From Baffinella frigidus (taxonomy: Eukaryota; Cryptophyceae; Cryptomonadales; Baffinellaceae), in contig MU648362.1 of the NCBI GenBank assembly GCA_026770585.1, positions 1-14,420 of the forward strand: a DNA stretch of 14,420 nt, written 5' to 3'. This document shows, one piece after another, positions 1-8,161 of this stretch. Position 1 is the stretch's first letter, and the number at the start of each line of letters is the position of its first letter. The position numbers were made by a program, and so were the translations under genes. The notes beneath the pieces are model-generated. The model was not told the origin of the DNA. It saw nothing but the letters and a program-made list of their open reading frames with translations, and did not search any database.

Positions 1-1
1 G

Positions 2-3000
2 TTTGACGAAGTTCTAGAAAGCAGCCAAGTCACTCCGGAGATAAAGTGGACTCCGTCATGGACAGACTGGGCATGTCCTCTACGACAGCAGATATTCATC
101 ACCGAGGGACATGCTGACTTCACACCCAAACTCCCTGACCAGCGACGCGCACAGGTTCTTTTCTCAGAGACAAATAACAACCTATTCATACACCCCACAC
201 AAGCTGCGGGTGAAGGTGTTGCATCTAGATCCAGTCGACATGTATCCAGTCGATACTATACCGGCAACGGTGTCTGTGCATGTGCGACGGCTGGTGAGTG
301 CCAGTTTAACATCGCTGGTTCAGATGTCTGTGGGTTCCTCGATACAGTCAAGTCGCTACATGATGGTGAATGGCGCCCAAGTCGTGTATTTGATAACAAA
401 CAGTGTATCAAACAGGTGGACTGGCCGTACACAGGTGGTAAAATGCGTGATGGTTCTCCGCTTCCTAACAATGTTGATGCATCTGGTCAAAATTCGGATG
501 TCCTGCCAAGAAATATGTGTGGACTCCTCTCACGTCACCCGGTGTATGAGTACCGATACAAAGCCAATGTGATTTACCCAGCCCCTGACGGTGCACCAAC
601 CACACTCTCATCGAGTGGTGACTGTCATACGGGACGCCTTGCCAATACAAACACTGACGATGTGGAAATCACATCCGATTGCGCATTGCTACATCGCAAC
701 ACAAGTCATTTGATATTGGAATGTGGAACGGATACACTAACCCTACCACGCATGATGTCCGATGTACCACTAGACGTGATGCGTCGTGTGCATAATCTCC
801 GACGGGGCTGTGACCAGTGCTCAGCAGCGCCTACATTCCACTCGCCAGACGGAAGCAAACTTCCAGACGCAGAAAGCTCTGTGACACACCCCTACCGCAT
901 ATCTACACAACGTATGCTGGCATCAGAGCTCCGTAACGACCTCTCACGCGCGATGTGTGACTCCCTGGACGGTTGCCCAGAATTTGATGCGGTTATTAAC
1001 CGCTCGCATTGGGTACCGGATATGTTTTGGAATGCATTCATGGGCGACGTCCGCGTGTTACTCAACAACACACTCACACCCACTCAACCGATGCCATCTA
1101 TAGGCACTACATTCGAAGGATCCAGCAACAACGAGGGCTACACAGAGAACGATGTTGATCTGTGGGAGCGACCATGGGTATTGTGCCGTCAAGGAGCACC
1201 CACATGCGACGAAGAATGTGATGGCAATGTTTGCAGCCTAGTGTGTACCAACGCAGCGCTAAACACGAACACTTGTCAGGGTACAATGGACCGCGAGGCA
1301 TGGATCAACCCGTCGACGCGGGTGGCCGCAACGATTGCCACATTCTTGCAGGTATTGGAGGACCAAGGTGCAGAATCCATGGTAGAGGATATGAACGTGT
1401 GTGACCTCGACGCCACACTCTCGGAACTCTGTCAGACGGTGCAGACCGCGCGTGGTGCTGTGTTCCATGGGAATTGTCTGGCTGCCGGTGAGTGTTTACA
1501 CGAGGTTTTCTTTTACCAACCGTCCATGTACTCACTGTCAAACAATCAGTTCGTACGACAAACCGTCGAACAATTCTATCAACACATACATCCACGTGCA
1601 TGTGATGCCCATAAAAACGCGCGTAAGCTGGAGACACAAGCACAGAACGCACAACTCGTGGAACAATGTGCCGCTACGACACTCGAACACTTTAAGACTA
1701 TGCTGGGGAATGCACGGTCATCTGTAGGCTCGTTGATTCGTGCATGCTATTTTACGGGCATGATTATGATGCACGCCGTCCGTCTAATGATGCCACCCCT
1801 CGATTTTTCCAATGCTCAAGCTGACAGAGACGACGCAAAATTCCAAATGGGGGTCTATCTCGACCTAATGATACAGGAACTCAGCGAAATGTTTGCTGCT
1901 GGTATAGAGCTTGTTATGAGCACACTATTGGGTTCAGATTCTGGTCGGTTCATCGAGAGCCTTGTACAAGGTGTATGTGAAGCGATAAACTGGATTGTCA
2001 AGATATTTTACATCGACCTTTTCTGTGAGGTCAGAAAGCAGCTAGTTCACGCAATAAACGAAGTCATCACATCATTGGACCCAATTACATCGATCAGCAT
2101 AGCTGGATGGTTGCCTTTTGAGTGGTTGAGCATGCAAGGATTGCTTGATATTCGAACCCAACTACTGCTGTCTAACTGTGATGAAGCGGATAACATGAAA
2201 ACATGTATCCGCGTGGACAACCCTTTGTCGCAACCAACTCCTCGTATCGACGTGGCGACTCGGTGTTGGTCCACTTACGTCAACTCACTCGGCGACGCAT
2301 CATCGCTCTCATGTTCCGCGGCGGATAGTTGTCTGCAATATGATTCAAATGCGGCGTTCGTGGAAAACGGACTTGTCGCTTGTGATGACTGTCCATATCA
2401 ACACCTGGAGGACTTCCAACGCTTTGGGTGCGACATCGTGCGCAAGCAATGCAAATGTAATGTGCAAACCATCTCTCGGACTGCTTGTATCAACCACGCA
2501 CAGTGTCAAAGCACTGACGCACAATGTGACATGCTCGACAATGCATTCTCGTCTGCTTCGTTTGGAACGACACCGTGTAAGTCATGTTCGAGTGGACCAT
2601 CCTTGTGCATAGATGCACCCGGAGGAGCCCGATGCGCATGCCCACTCCGAAACCAAGCCTTTCAGACGTGCAGAGCCACATCCATCTCAGATATAATCGT
2701 ACCGGACCCCAATGGTCTCTGTTTGGTCACACTTGGTAGCGGTACACAACAAGAAGCGAGACGTTCTAGTGAATACAGCATATCGTACGCCGAACTGGCA
2801 GCGGCTCCATGTGCCATACTCGACACATCGCAGACCTTCTGTTTTAATGTACACAGTGCCGATTGGGTTCTTGCACCATTTATCGTCGGAGTCGAAAGGC
2901 TGTCCGTCGGTCGTCGCCTGCTCGAGGTAAACGCAGGCACGACAGTCGAGGGAATGCTTCACATCGCGGCACATGACCTCGAGCGTGTTGCAGCACTTTC

Positions 3001-4849
3001 TTGGGAAAGCGTTGTAGACGAAGGTTGCAGACTAGTGGGTCCACGGGGGTATCTCTCTGGGTTTCTCAACCTTTCCGTGAGCGACCAGGTCTTATACAAG
3101 GGATGTGTGCGTTGGCGTGCAATCGGTGACGACGTGCGCCGATCCTTCAACCTCACTGTTCCAGACACATTTCTCCTCTCTATGACAGACCTGGCACAGG
3201 GCCTTAGTGACCCCGCTGTCGCCATCAGGATAGTATCTCATCCAGAGATTGTAGTGTACACGCTACTGCACTCAGAAGCTGCTGCGCCAGTGCGCGCTTT
3301 CATACGCTCAGTACGGGTATGGTTCGCGCATAGTTTGGCATACCTCATCGATCATTCTCACTGGCTCCATGAGCAACTTGACGACATGCGCAACGCGACT
3401 GAATCCAATACCACTGATCCTGATTTGAATACCACTGGTCCCAATATCACCCGCCATCGTACACACACGACGCATTCGCTACTCCTGGAGCTCAGGCGCG
3501 CCGCACCAATGCCACACCACTCACCTCGCATGGACACAGACACGGATGATGATGCTGTCTATGATACATATCAAGAAGACAACGACGATCAAGAAGAGGA
3601 CATCTCAAGGGACGTCCCACAGGACTCGGCGATGGCTCACCAACGGAATTTGCTCACGTTCCAGAAGACACTGGATGATGTGAAGACGTACTCTACAAAA
3701 CTTGCGCTGGGGGACGGTGCGACGCAACTGATGGGTGGGGCTCTCAGCAACGCGTTTCAAAATATACCAATTCCCTTTTCAGGAATCGCTCTAGAGTCGG
3801 GGTGTGCTGTAGTTTCGGAAACAAGCAATGTCATCATAGATTCATTCAAGCTCTTTGGTATGTTCTTCACCAAAAAGAAATCCAGTCGTCAGTATGTCGA
3901 GCGTGACGTGTTGATGAGCTTTCCCACTTTTGATACTACATACCGTGACCCTGATTCAAAAAAGAAGTATAGCATCGAGCCTGTACACAACTCTGTTGCA
4001 GGTTCTATATCACGATTCATATTTGAGCGGGTGGGTGGCATGGAACCCAACTACGTTCGCGATGTGATTGCGAGCATTCCAGAAGTGTTCAAGCGAATCA
4101 TGCGTTGCAATATTGACTCTGTCATGTTTTGCAGTGAGTTCCGCTACTCACTCTTCAGCGGTGCGATCGTTGTCGCAATATTGCTATATATCGGGGGTAT
4201 TATTTTGGCATCACTTGGGATACCGTATGTATGGACCGGACTCGCTATTATCTATGTCCCAGTCGTCCTATTCTACTCGTTGGGGTATTCTCCTTTATGT
4301 ATACCAATGATTCCGACGTGTATTGGTGATGAGATTATTTCGACGTTGGACTTGTTGCTGCCGGCTCGAGTCCAATGGCCGCAAGCTCTACAACAGTCTA
4401 CCAATTGTATTGACAACCTCAATATTTCCACGAGTCGATGTGTCGTTTCTTGTAGCGCACACCCGTTCAACTTCCGCGGGTGGTATGAATGTGCTGCATG
4501 GTCGCTCTGTGAATTGAATATAGACGCATGTATTGGGTTGCATGACTGGCTACGAACAAAGTCATTTGCAGCCACACCCGACGCTATTCTCTTCGATGCA
4601 TCGTCTGCTCTCTGGCGCAGTCACATGATCATAAAACAAGCCGATGTGGACACGATCTCTGCTTTCCGTCTGTGTGCGATGTTAACATCGTGGCGACTTG
4701 TTCCATTGATCTTTCTAGTCGTCATTGTCGTATACACTACACCTGTGCTGTTTTTGATGCCGTTACAACTGGTCATCTCAGGATTGCAAGTAGCCATGAC
4801 CGCACTAGCAATGTCACACACACACGTACGTGAGCCTCGAAGGGAATAA
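2..4849 (+). CDS. Giant cysteine-rich membrane glycoprotein, 5' end outside the window
   Basis: The frame is open from the first complete codon at base 2 to a TAA at 4847-4849, giving 1615 residues with no credible start, so the gene begins to the left. A GTG at 416 is internal. The visible part is a long cysteine-rich region with an EGF-like ending (C869 to P881, pattern C-x5-GG-x2-C-x-C-P). A probable stalk follows: four N-glycosylation sequons at residues 1131, 1136, 1143 and 1148, then an Asp/Glu-rich stretch at about 1177-1204. The C-terminal part has a hydrophobic double segment (about 1383-1428), a further cysteine-rich loop, two closely spaced hydrophobic segments (about 1566-1604) and a short basic tail. 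RRLLE at 971-975 and RNLL at 1215-1218 resemble protease-processing motifs of protist secreted proteins. I do not recognise the family. An envelope or cell-surface protein is the natural inference; host attachment is possible but unproven. Confidence 0.85.
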   Translation, partial: FDEVLESSQVTPEIKWTPSWTDWACPLRQQIFITEGHADFTPKLPDQRRAQVLFSETNNNLFIHPTQAAGEGVASRSSRHVSSRYYTGNGVCACATAGECQFNIAGSDVCGFLDTVKSLHDGEWRPSRVFDNKQCIKQVDWPYTGGKMRDGSPLPNNVDASGQNSDVLPRNMCGLLSRHPVYEYRYKANVIYPAPDGAPTTLSSSGDCHTGRLANTNTDDVEITSDCALLHRNTSHLILECGTDTLTLPRMMSDVPLDVMRRVHNLRRGCDQCSAAPTFHSPDGSKLPDAESSVTHPYRISTQRMLASELRNDLSRAMCDSLDGCPEFDAVINRSHWVPDMFWNAFMGDVRVLLNNTLTPTQPMPSIGTTFEGSSNNEGYTENDVDLWERPWVLCRQGAPTCDEECDGNVCSLVCTNAALNTNTCQGTMDREAWINPSTRVAATIATFLQVLEDQGAESMVEDMNVCDLDATLSELCQTVQTARGAVFHGNCLAAGECLHEVFFYQPSMYSLSNNQFVRQTVEQFYQHIHPRACDAHKNARKLETQAQNAQLVEQCAATTLEHFKTMLGNARSSVGSLIRACYFTGMIMMHAVRLMMPPLDFSNAQADRDDAKFQMGVYLDLMIQELSEMFAAGIELVMSTLLGSDSGRFIESLVQGVCEAINWIVKIFYIDLFCEVRKQLVHAINEVITSLDPITSISIAGWLPFEWLSMQGLLDIRTQLLLSNCDEADNMKTCIRVDNPLSQPTPRIDVATRCWSTYVNSLGDASSLSCSAADSCLQYDSNAAFVENGLVACDDCPYQHLEDFQRFGCDIVRKQCKCNVQTISRTACINHAQCQSTDAQCDMLDNAFSSASFGTTPCKSCSSGPSLCIDAPGGARCACPLRNQAFQTCRATSISDIIVPDPNGLCLVTLGSGTQQEARRSSEYSISYAELAAAPCAILDTSQTFCFNVHSADWVLAPFIVGVERLSVGRRLLEVNAGTTVEGMLHIAAHDLERVAALSWESVVDEGCRLVGPRGYLSGFLNLSVSDQVLYKGCVRWRAIGDDVRRSFNLTVPDTFLLSMTDLAQGLSDPAVAIRIVSHPEIVVYTLLHSEAAAPVRAFIRSVRVWFAHSLAYLIDHSHWLHEQLDDMRNATESNTTDPDLNTTGPNITRHRTHTTHSLLLELRRAAPMPHHSPRMDTDTDDDAVYDTYQEDNDDQEEDISRDVPQDSAMAHQRNLLTFQKTLDDVKTYSTKLALGDGATQLMGGALSNAFQNIPIPFSGIALESGCAVVSETSNVIIDSFKLFGMFFTKKKSSRQYVERDVLMSFPTFDTTYRDPDSKKKYSIEPVHNSVAGSISRFIFERVGGMEPNYVRDVIASIPEVFKRIMRCNIDSVMFCSEFRYSLFSGAIVVAILLYIGGIILASLGIPYVWTGLAIIYVPVVLFYSLGYSPLCIPMIPTCIGDEIISTLDLLLPARVQWPQALQQSTNCIDNLNISTSRCVVSCSAHPFNFRGWYECAAWSLCELNIDACIGLHDWLRTKSFAATPDAILFDASSALWRSHMIIKQADVDTISAFRLCAMLTSWRLVPLIFLVVIVVYTTPVLFLMPLQLVISGLQVAMTALAMSHTHVREPRRE

Positions 4850-4881
4850 CCCTAAGCCGCAACCGTATTCAAAATGAATTC

Positions 4882-4887
4882 AATAAA
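4882..4887 (+). terminator. Polyadenylation signal AATAAA
   Basis: A canonical AATAAA lies 33 nt after the stop of the giant glycoprotein gene, a normal distance for a eukaryotic-type 3' end. The 121-bp gap to the convergent gene holds signals for both strands and nothing else I can identify. Confidence 0.6.
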
Positions 4888-4921
4888 GACATCCAAATGT
4901 ATCACATCACACACCACACCA

Positions 4922-4927
4922 TTTAAT
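4922..4927 (-). terminator. Polyadenylation signal ATTAAA
   Basis: The plus strand reads TTTAAT, which is ATTAAA on the minus strand, 43 nt past the TAG of the multi-pass membrane protein gene. It faces the AATAAA of the convergent gene, so the two 3' UTRs probably meet or overlap slightly. Confidence 0.45.
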
Positions 4928-4970
4928 CTCTGGTCTATCTCCAGTCCGTCTCTAATCCATGCCTAGTCCG

Positions 4971-6068
4971 CTAGTCAGCCCACACCATGTAGAAAGCAGC
5001 CATTAGTAGACCATACCTAAGCAGAGCGATACAACCGTCATATAGGTCAAATGCTTTTTCATGTTGGTAACTTTGTAGACTTGCCTTGGTGCAATCAAAG
5101 AAGATGTGTAGACCCCATAGCAAGCCAATGAAGACGCACGCGATCACACGGTGGCTAGTATCGGCGTGTTGAGGGAAGTACATCAATGTCACAAGGCTGA
5201 GTGAGATGAGCAGTGTGATGAGTAGTAGATATATGGCCTGTCTCATGCGGTACTTGGCTGCGTCTTGACCGCGCTTTTTGTCTTTGCTTGCATCAATGTA
5301 ACAACAATTGTAAGCCATCTCAACAACACTGAGGAGAATCATAACTGTATACACAAATTGTAGCATGGACATCGTTGTCCAGTCGTTCATAATACAGACC
5401 AACAGGCCCATGAACGGCAGCGTCGTGGCGTTGTATACACCAGAAAATATTGCTTTCTTGTAATGGTCACGATATTCCTCATCGATCTCATCAAAATGGG
5501 CGTTGTTGTACATAAGATATGCAACGACCAATAGCAAGATCTGGTGTGGCATGAAATTGATAAGAACAAATATATCCACCCCATAATCAAAATTGAACAG
5601 ACACATTGCGACAGAAATCATAGTAGTCGCAAACATAACGACAACACCAACCTGAATGTCGCGATTGAATTTGGATAAGTCTAGTTCCATTGAGTTCCGG
5701 ATCACGAGCTGGTATATGCATGACATTAGAAAGATATGCAAGAAAAAGAAGTTGGGATTCATTCTCCCAGTCTGTTTCTGAATAGCAGGCAGGCCATGGT
5801 GCTTACGGGTACACTCTAGCCCAGCGTCGAAATCGGAAGATGCATGTAGCAGACACGTACACGCTTCTGTTAGGGATGAGTGAATTTCTCCAACACACAC
5901 ATCAGGTGGGTTGCCGTGCATGTTCGATGTGATGATATCTTTGTAGTTTGGATACAAAATGTCTGTAATTCCAATTGAGGGCAAAAAAAAGTCCTGCAAA
6001 GTAGCAATTGCAAAGAATAAAGAGAACCCAAAACACATCAAACCGTCGAACCCTCGAACCCACTTCAT
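4971..6068 (-). CDS. Multi-pass membrane protein with about nine TM segments, family unknown
   Basis: The 365-residue protein starts at an ATG with A at -3, 29 nt downstream of a TATAAAA box. Hydrophobic segments are visible at about residues 8-29, 105-124, 139-158, 165-187, 206-226 (weak), 232-257, 277-298, 306-324 and 344-363. A polar loop of about 75 residues between the first two holds four cysteines (58, 70, 72, 86), which could form disulfides on the non-cytosolic side. A charged loop at 258-275 is rich in Lys, Asp and Arg and probably cytosolic. I saw no transporter, rhodopsin or enzyme signature. It is convergent with the giant glycoprotein gene. A viral envelope or host-membrane-remodelling role is possible, but nothing in the sequence establishes it. 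Confidence 0.85.
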   Translation of the reverse strand: MKWVRGFDGLMCFGFSLFFAIATLQDFFLPSIGITDILYPNYKDIITSNMHGNPPDVCVGEIHSSLTEACTCLLHASSDFDAGLECTRKHHGLPAIQKQTGRMNPNFFFLHIFLMSCIYQLVIRNSMELDLSKFNRDIQVGVVVMFATTMISVAMCLFNFDYGVDIFVLINFMPHQILLLVVAYLMYNNAHFDEIDEEYRDHYKKAIFSGVYNATTLPFMGLLVCIMNDWTTMSMLQFVYTVMILLSVVEMAYNCCYIDASKDKKRGQDAAKYRMRQAIYLLLITLLISLSLVTLMYFPQHADTSHRVIACVFIGLLWGLHIFFDCTKASLQSYQHEKAFDLYDGCIALLRYGLLMAAFYMVWAD

Positions 6069-6096
6069 TGGTATGTAGCGAGCGCCTCACAAACAC

Positions 6097-6103
6097 TTTT
6101 ATA
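6097..6103 (-). promoter_or_regulatory. TATA box for the multi-pass membrane protein gene
   Basis: The minus strand reads CATATAAAAGTG here, a textbook TATA box with its near edge 29 nt before the ATG at 6068. The short distance implies a very short 5' UTR. Confidence 0.5.
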
Positions 6104-6195
6104 TGTACATCAATACTTAATTAAACTGGACATTGCGGACTTCTTGATCGGGAGCTGTGACCTCGTATGATTGACTTTGTTGTGTTGGTTGTTGC

Positions 6196-6207
6196 GTATT
6201 TAAATAC
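6196..6207 (+). promoter_or_regulatory. Palindromic TATA-like box GTATTTAAATAC
   Basis: This perfect 12-bp palindrome lies 47 nt upstream of the ATG at 6255. It contains TATTTAAA, also seen upstream of the genes starting at 10073 and 13825. Being symmetrical, it could position transcription in either direction, but the opposite gene has its own TATA box at 6097. Confidence 0.5.
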
Positions 6208-6254
6208 CATGTCCACACAACGATCATTCCAAGAATCACATTATATCTGCTACC

Positions 6255-6548
6255 ATGGCGGATAAGCAGAAGGCGGACGCGTCTGTATTTGTACCCACGC
6301 CGATGCCGAAACACTGGACCGGTAGGTTTGACCATCGTTCTATCGCAAAGGAGCGCGAGAGGGAAATGCGGAAAATGGAGGCCTCGGACGCCATGCAACG
6401 CGAGAAGGAAGCCGCGGAAGCCGCGGATGACGAGAAACACGAGAAGGAAGCCGCGGAAATCGCCGAGGCCCAGAAGGTCATCGACGCCCAGAAGGCCGCG
6501 GAAGCTCCCAACCCGAAACACAAACGCAACCCGCTGCCGTCCATCTAG
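6255..6548 (+). CDS. Small charged Ala/Glu/Lys-rich protein, probably coiled coil
   Basis: The 97-residue protein starts at an ATG in a strong context (ACC before, G after) and ends at TAG. The first 30 residues are mixed and slightly basic. Residues from about 30 to 80 are almost entirely Ala, Glu, Lys, Arg, Asp and Met, with an imperfect repeat built on EKEAAE and AEAQK, which predicts a long single helix or coiled coil. The tail is basic and proline-containing. No catalytic motif is visible. The region is rich in G and C at third positions, which also creates long open frames in other registers; this frame is preferred because of its TATA-like box, start context and sensible composition. 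It could be a small DNA-binding, scaffold or virion protein; none of these is shown. Confidence 0.65.
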   Translation: MADKQKADASVFVPTPMPKHWTGRFDHRSIAKEREREMRKMEASDAMQREKEAAEAADDEKHEKEAAEIAEAQKVIDAQKAAEAPNPKHKRNPLPSI

Positions 6549-6595
6549 AGGAATCTGATAACTCAGAGATTGACTTGTACGGTTCGTTATCAATC

Positions 6596-6601
6596 AGTAA
6601 A
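6596..6601 (+). terminator. Possible variant poly(A) signal AGTAAA
   Basis: No AATAAA follows the small charged protein gene, but AGTAAA lies 47 nt after its stop. It is preceded by a short inverted pair, GATAAC at 6557-6562 and GTTATC at 6586-6591. Weak evidence. Confidence 0.25.
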
Positions 6602-6636
6602 AACACATAATATCACTTTTGTTGATGTATTGACTC

Positions 6637-6651
6637 ACACACACACACACC
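6637..6651. repeat. CA dinucleotide microsatellite
   Basis: About seven CA units sit in the 121-bp gap between two convergent genes, just beyond the nuclease stop codon. Probably a neutral slippage tract. Confidence 0.7.
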
Positions 6652-6669
6652 ACCTCACCAACTAACAAT

Positions 6670-7977
6670 TTAGTCGTCCAACTTCGATAGGGGGTCGCGT
6701 TGCGTTTCTCCGTTCTTTTTTGATGACACAAAGCCATATCTGGGGTCGATTGAGCTCGGAACAGTCGATGCATCCCACCAATACTTCACTGACCAGTTGC
6801 TGTTGCGGATGATACAACTGATATCGACGACTGTAGGGAGAGCATCGCGGGACTTTTCAGAGAGTGTTGTTGCAGATTGCAAGGATCTCAGAAGCGCGGT
6901 GATATTTTTGTGTGTCCCAATATCAGCATGCTTTCTGTGCACTTGAAAAAGGAGCGGTGCAATAACCGTGTCTGCCAGAAGACGCACTGAAAATTCGCCA
7001 CTGACAGGGTCGTAGGCCTCTTGCAGATTCTTCCAAACCAAACCCATATTCTTCCAAAATGTTCCAGCCCCTATGCGGGGGATGCCCGCTGTGAAGTCAC
7101 ATCCCGTGGACGCTATGACCCATGCAAGCAGTCTCATCTCATGCCCTCTGCATCTGGCAGTCACTCCATATGTAGTGCGGAAATGCTTCAAGAGCGAAAC
7201 AAAAACGGCGCCGCAGTCGACGTATTCGTATTGGCGGCGCGGTCTTTGACCTTCGTCGGGGTCCACACGAGGACGCTTTGTTCCATGTTTTTTCACTTCG
7301 ATACGGCGAACGATGATCCCGGGAGGAGTTTCGCCATTTGCTATCGCGCGTTCGATCTGACACAGAGCGATGATGACATAGTCACCGTCGACGGAATCGC
7401 AGACCATTTCTTTATTCGGTTCTAGGTACTGGCAAAATTTGACGTCGCTCTCTCCTAATTGGACGTGACCGCTCCGAGGCTTGGGATCATCCTCTGCGTT
7501 GAACCATTCTATGGCAGTCTGGTTATAATCTACGATAAGTGTACGATTGTCACCCAGTGTCACGAGAGAGGCTATTTGTGAGACAATCAATTGACACACT
7601 CTTGCCTTAAATTGTCTATTAAAAATCAGAGTGCCATAATTTGGGGGTACGGAACTCGGCAAATGCTCGCGCTCTGACCACGGTAAGCAAGCGATTTTCG
7701 TCGACCGCTTTTTCTGTGTGGGGAATTTTGCACCCGGTACGAGAGTATAATTATCAAGACTCAAAATAACTGTTTGTATACCAGTTGCATAAAGACGCAT
7801 AATCGGATTAACGAATTGCACGCGTAGGAACTCTGGCCACGTTTTTATGAAGTCTGGGATTTGTAGCTTCAATTGGCCGTCCAGAAAGCCAGCGTCTGGG
7901 GTACAAGGAACCTCTCTACTAAATGCTGCAGGGCATGTAGCCTTCATGAGCTCAATAAAGCCAGTATCTATCGTCAT
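6670..7977 (-). CDS. FEN1/XPG-like structure-specific nuclease (PIN-fold), divergent
   Basis: The 435-residue protein resembles flap endonucleases, which cut 5' flaps in DNA replication and repair using two metal ions. The start GFIELMKATCPAAF fits the XPG N-region. Acidic positions match the family in order: D33 (FLDG), D75 (LSLDN), E176 and D178 (GESD), D197 and D199 (DGD), and D294. D294 lies in GCDFTAGIPRIG, the helix-two-turn-helix region that grips duplex DNA. A basic KFPTQKKR at 84-91 could correspond to the helical gateway. An insert at about 228-248 (KKHGTKRPRV and RPRR) resembles a nuclear localisation signal. No C-terminal PCNA-binding motif is evident. I chose the ATG at 7977 over a GTG four codons upstream because it has A at -3 and matches the family N-terminus. 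GEN1, EXO1 or another FEN-superfamily relative remains possible. Confidence 0.75.
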   Translation of the reverse strand: MTIDTGFIELMKATCPAAFSREVPCTPDAGFLDGQLKLQIPDFIKTWPEFLRVQFVNPIMRLYATGIQTVILSLDNYTLVPGAKFPTQKKRSTKIACLPWSEREHLPSSVPPNYGTLIFNRQFKARVCQLIVSQIASLVTLGDNRTLIVDYNQTAIEWFNAEDDPKPRSGHVQLGESDVKFCQYLEPNKEMVCDSVDGDYVIIALCQIERAIANGETPPGIIVRRIEVKKHGTKRPRVDPDEGQRPRRQYEYVDCGAVFVSLLKHFRTTYGVTARCRGHEMRLLAWVIASTGCDFTAGIPRIGAGTFWKNMGLVWKNLQEAYDPVSGEFSVRLLADTVIAPLLFQVHRKHADIGTHKNITALLRSLQSATTLSEKSRDALPTVVDISCIIRNSNWSVKYWWDASTVPSSIDPRYGFVSSKKNGETQRDPLSKLDD

Positions 7978-8161
7978 TGTACCGACCACGTGTCACAAAA
8001 CCAATTGATTAGCTGAAATACATACAGACAGATGTACATGCTAAATAAAGCATAAAGACACGTGTCTACACGTGTTGGTTGTATCACTTATACGCATACA
8101 CACGTGTGATCACAACCAGGGTTCTTGTATTAAAGAGGAAACTTGCAGCTACACACATACA
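7978..8161. promoter_or_regulatory. Divergent promoter region with CACGTG cluster
   Basis: The 184-bp gap between the start codons of the nuclease gene and the 91-aa gene has four CACGTG cores, at 7987, 8059, 8069 and 8101. A TATTTCA at 8014-8020 (minus strand, 36 nt before the nuclease ATG) and a TATTAAA at 8128-8134 (plus strand, 27 nt before the ATG at 8162) are TATA-like boxes. It probably drives both genes. Confidence 0.5.
8058..8107. repeat. Three exact copies of the palindrome ACACGTGT
   Basis: Copies lie at 8058-8065, 8068-8075 and 8100-8107. The first two are 10 bp centre to centre, about one helical turn, so two dimers could bind on the same DNA face. CACGTG is the classic E-box/G-box core of bHLH and bZIP factors; whether such a factor acts here is inference. 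Confidence 0.6.

Noticed and set aside
416-418. GTG as the start of the giant glycoprotein
   Set aside because: The frame is open without a stop back to base 2, and the upstream translation has the same Cys-rich character, so the gene continues past the left edge.
4971-6068. Heliorhodopsin assignment for the multi-pass protein
   Set aside because: There are about nine rather than seven TM segments, and no retinal-binding lysine in the expected last helix.
6209-6265. 18-codon upstream reading frame overlapping the ATG at 6255
   Set aside because: It begins only a few bases after the TATA-like box and so probably lies outside the transcript.
6117-6593. 158-aa minus-strand frame over the small charged protein gene
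   Set aside because: It overlaps the better supported plus-strand gene, and its Phe/Gly/Leu-rich sequence is the reverse of Ala/Glu/Lys repeat codons.
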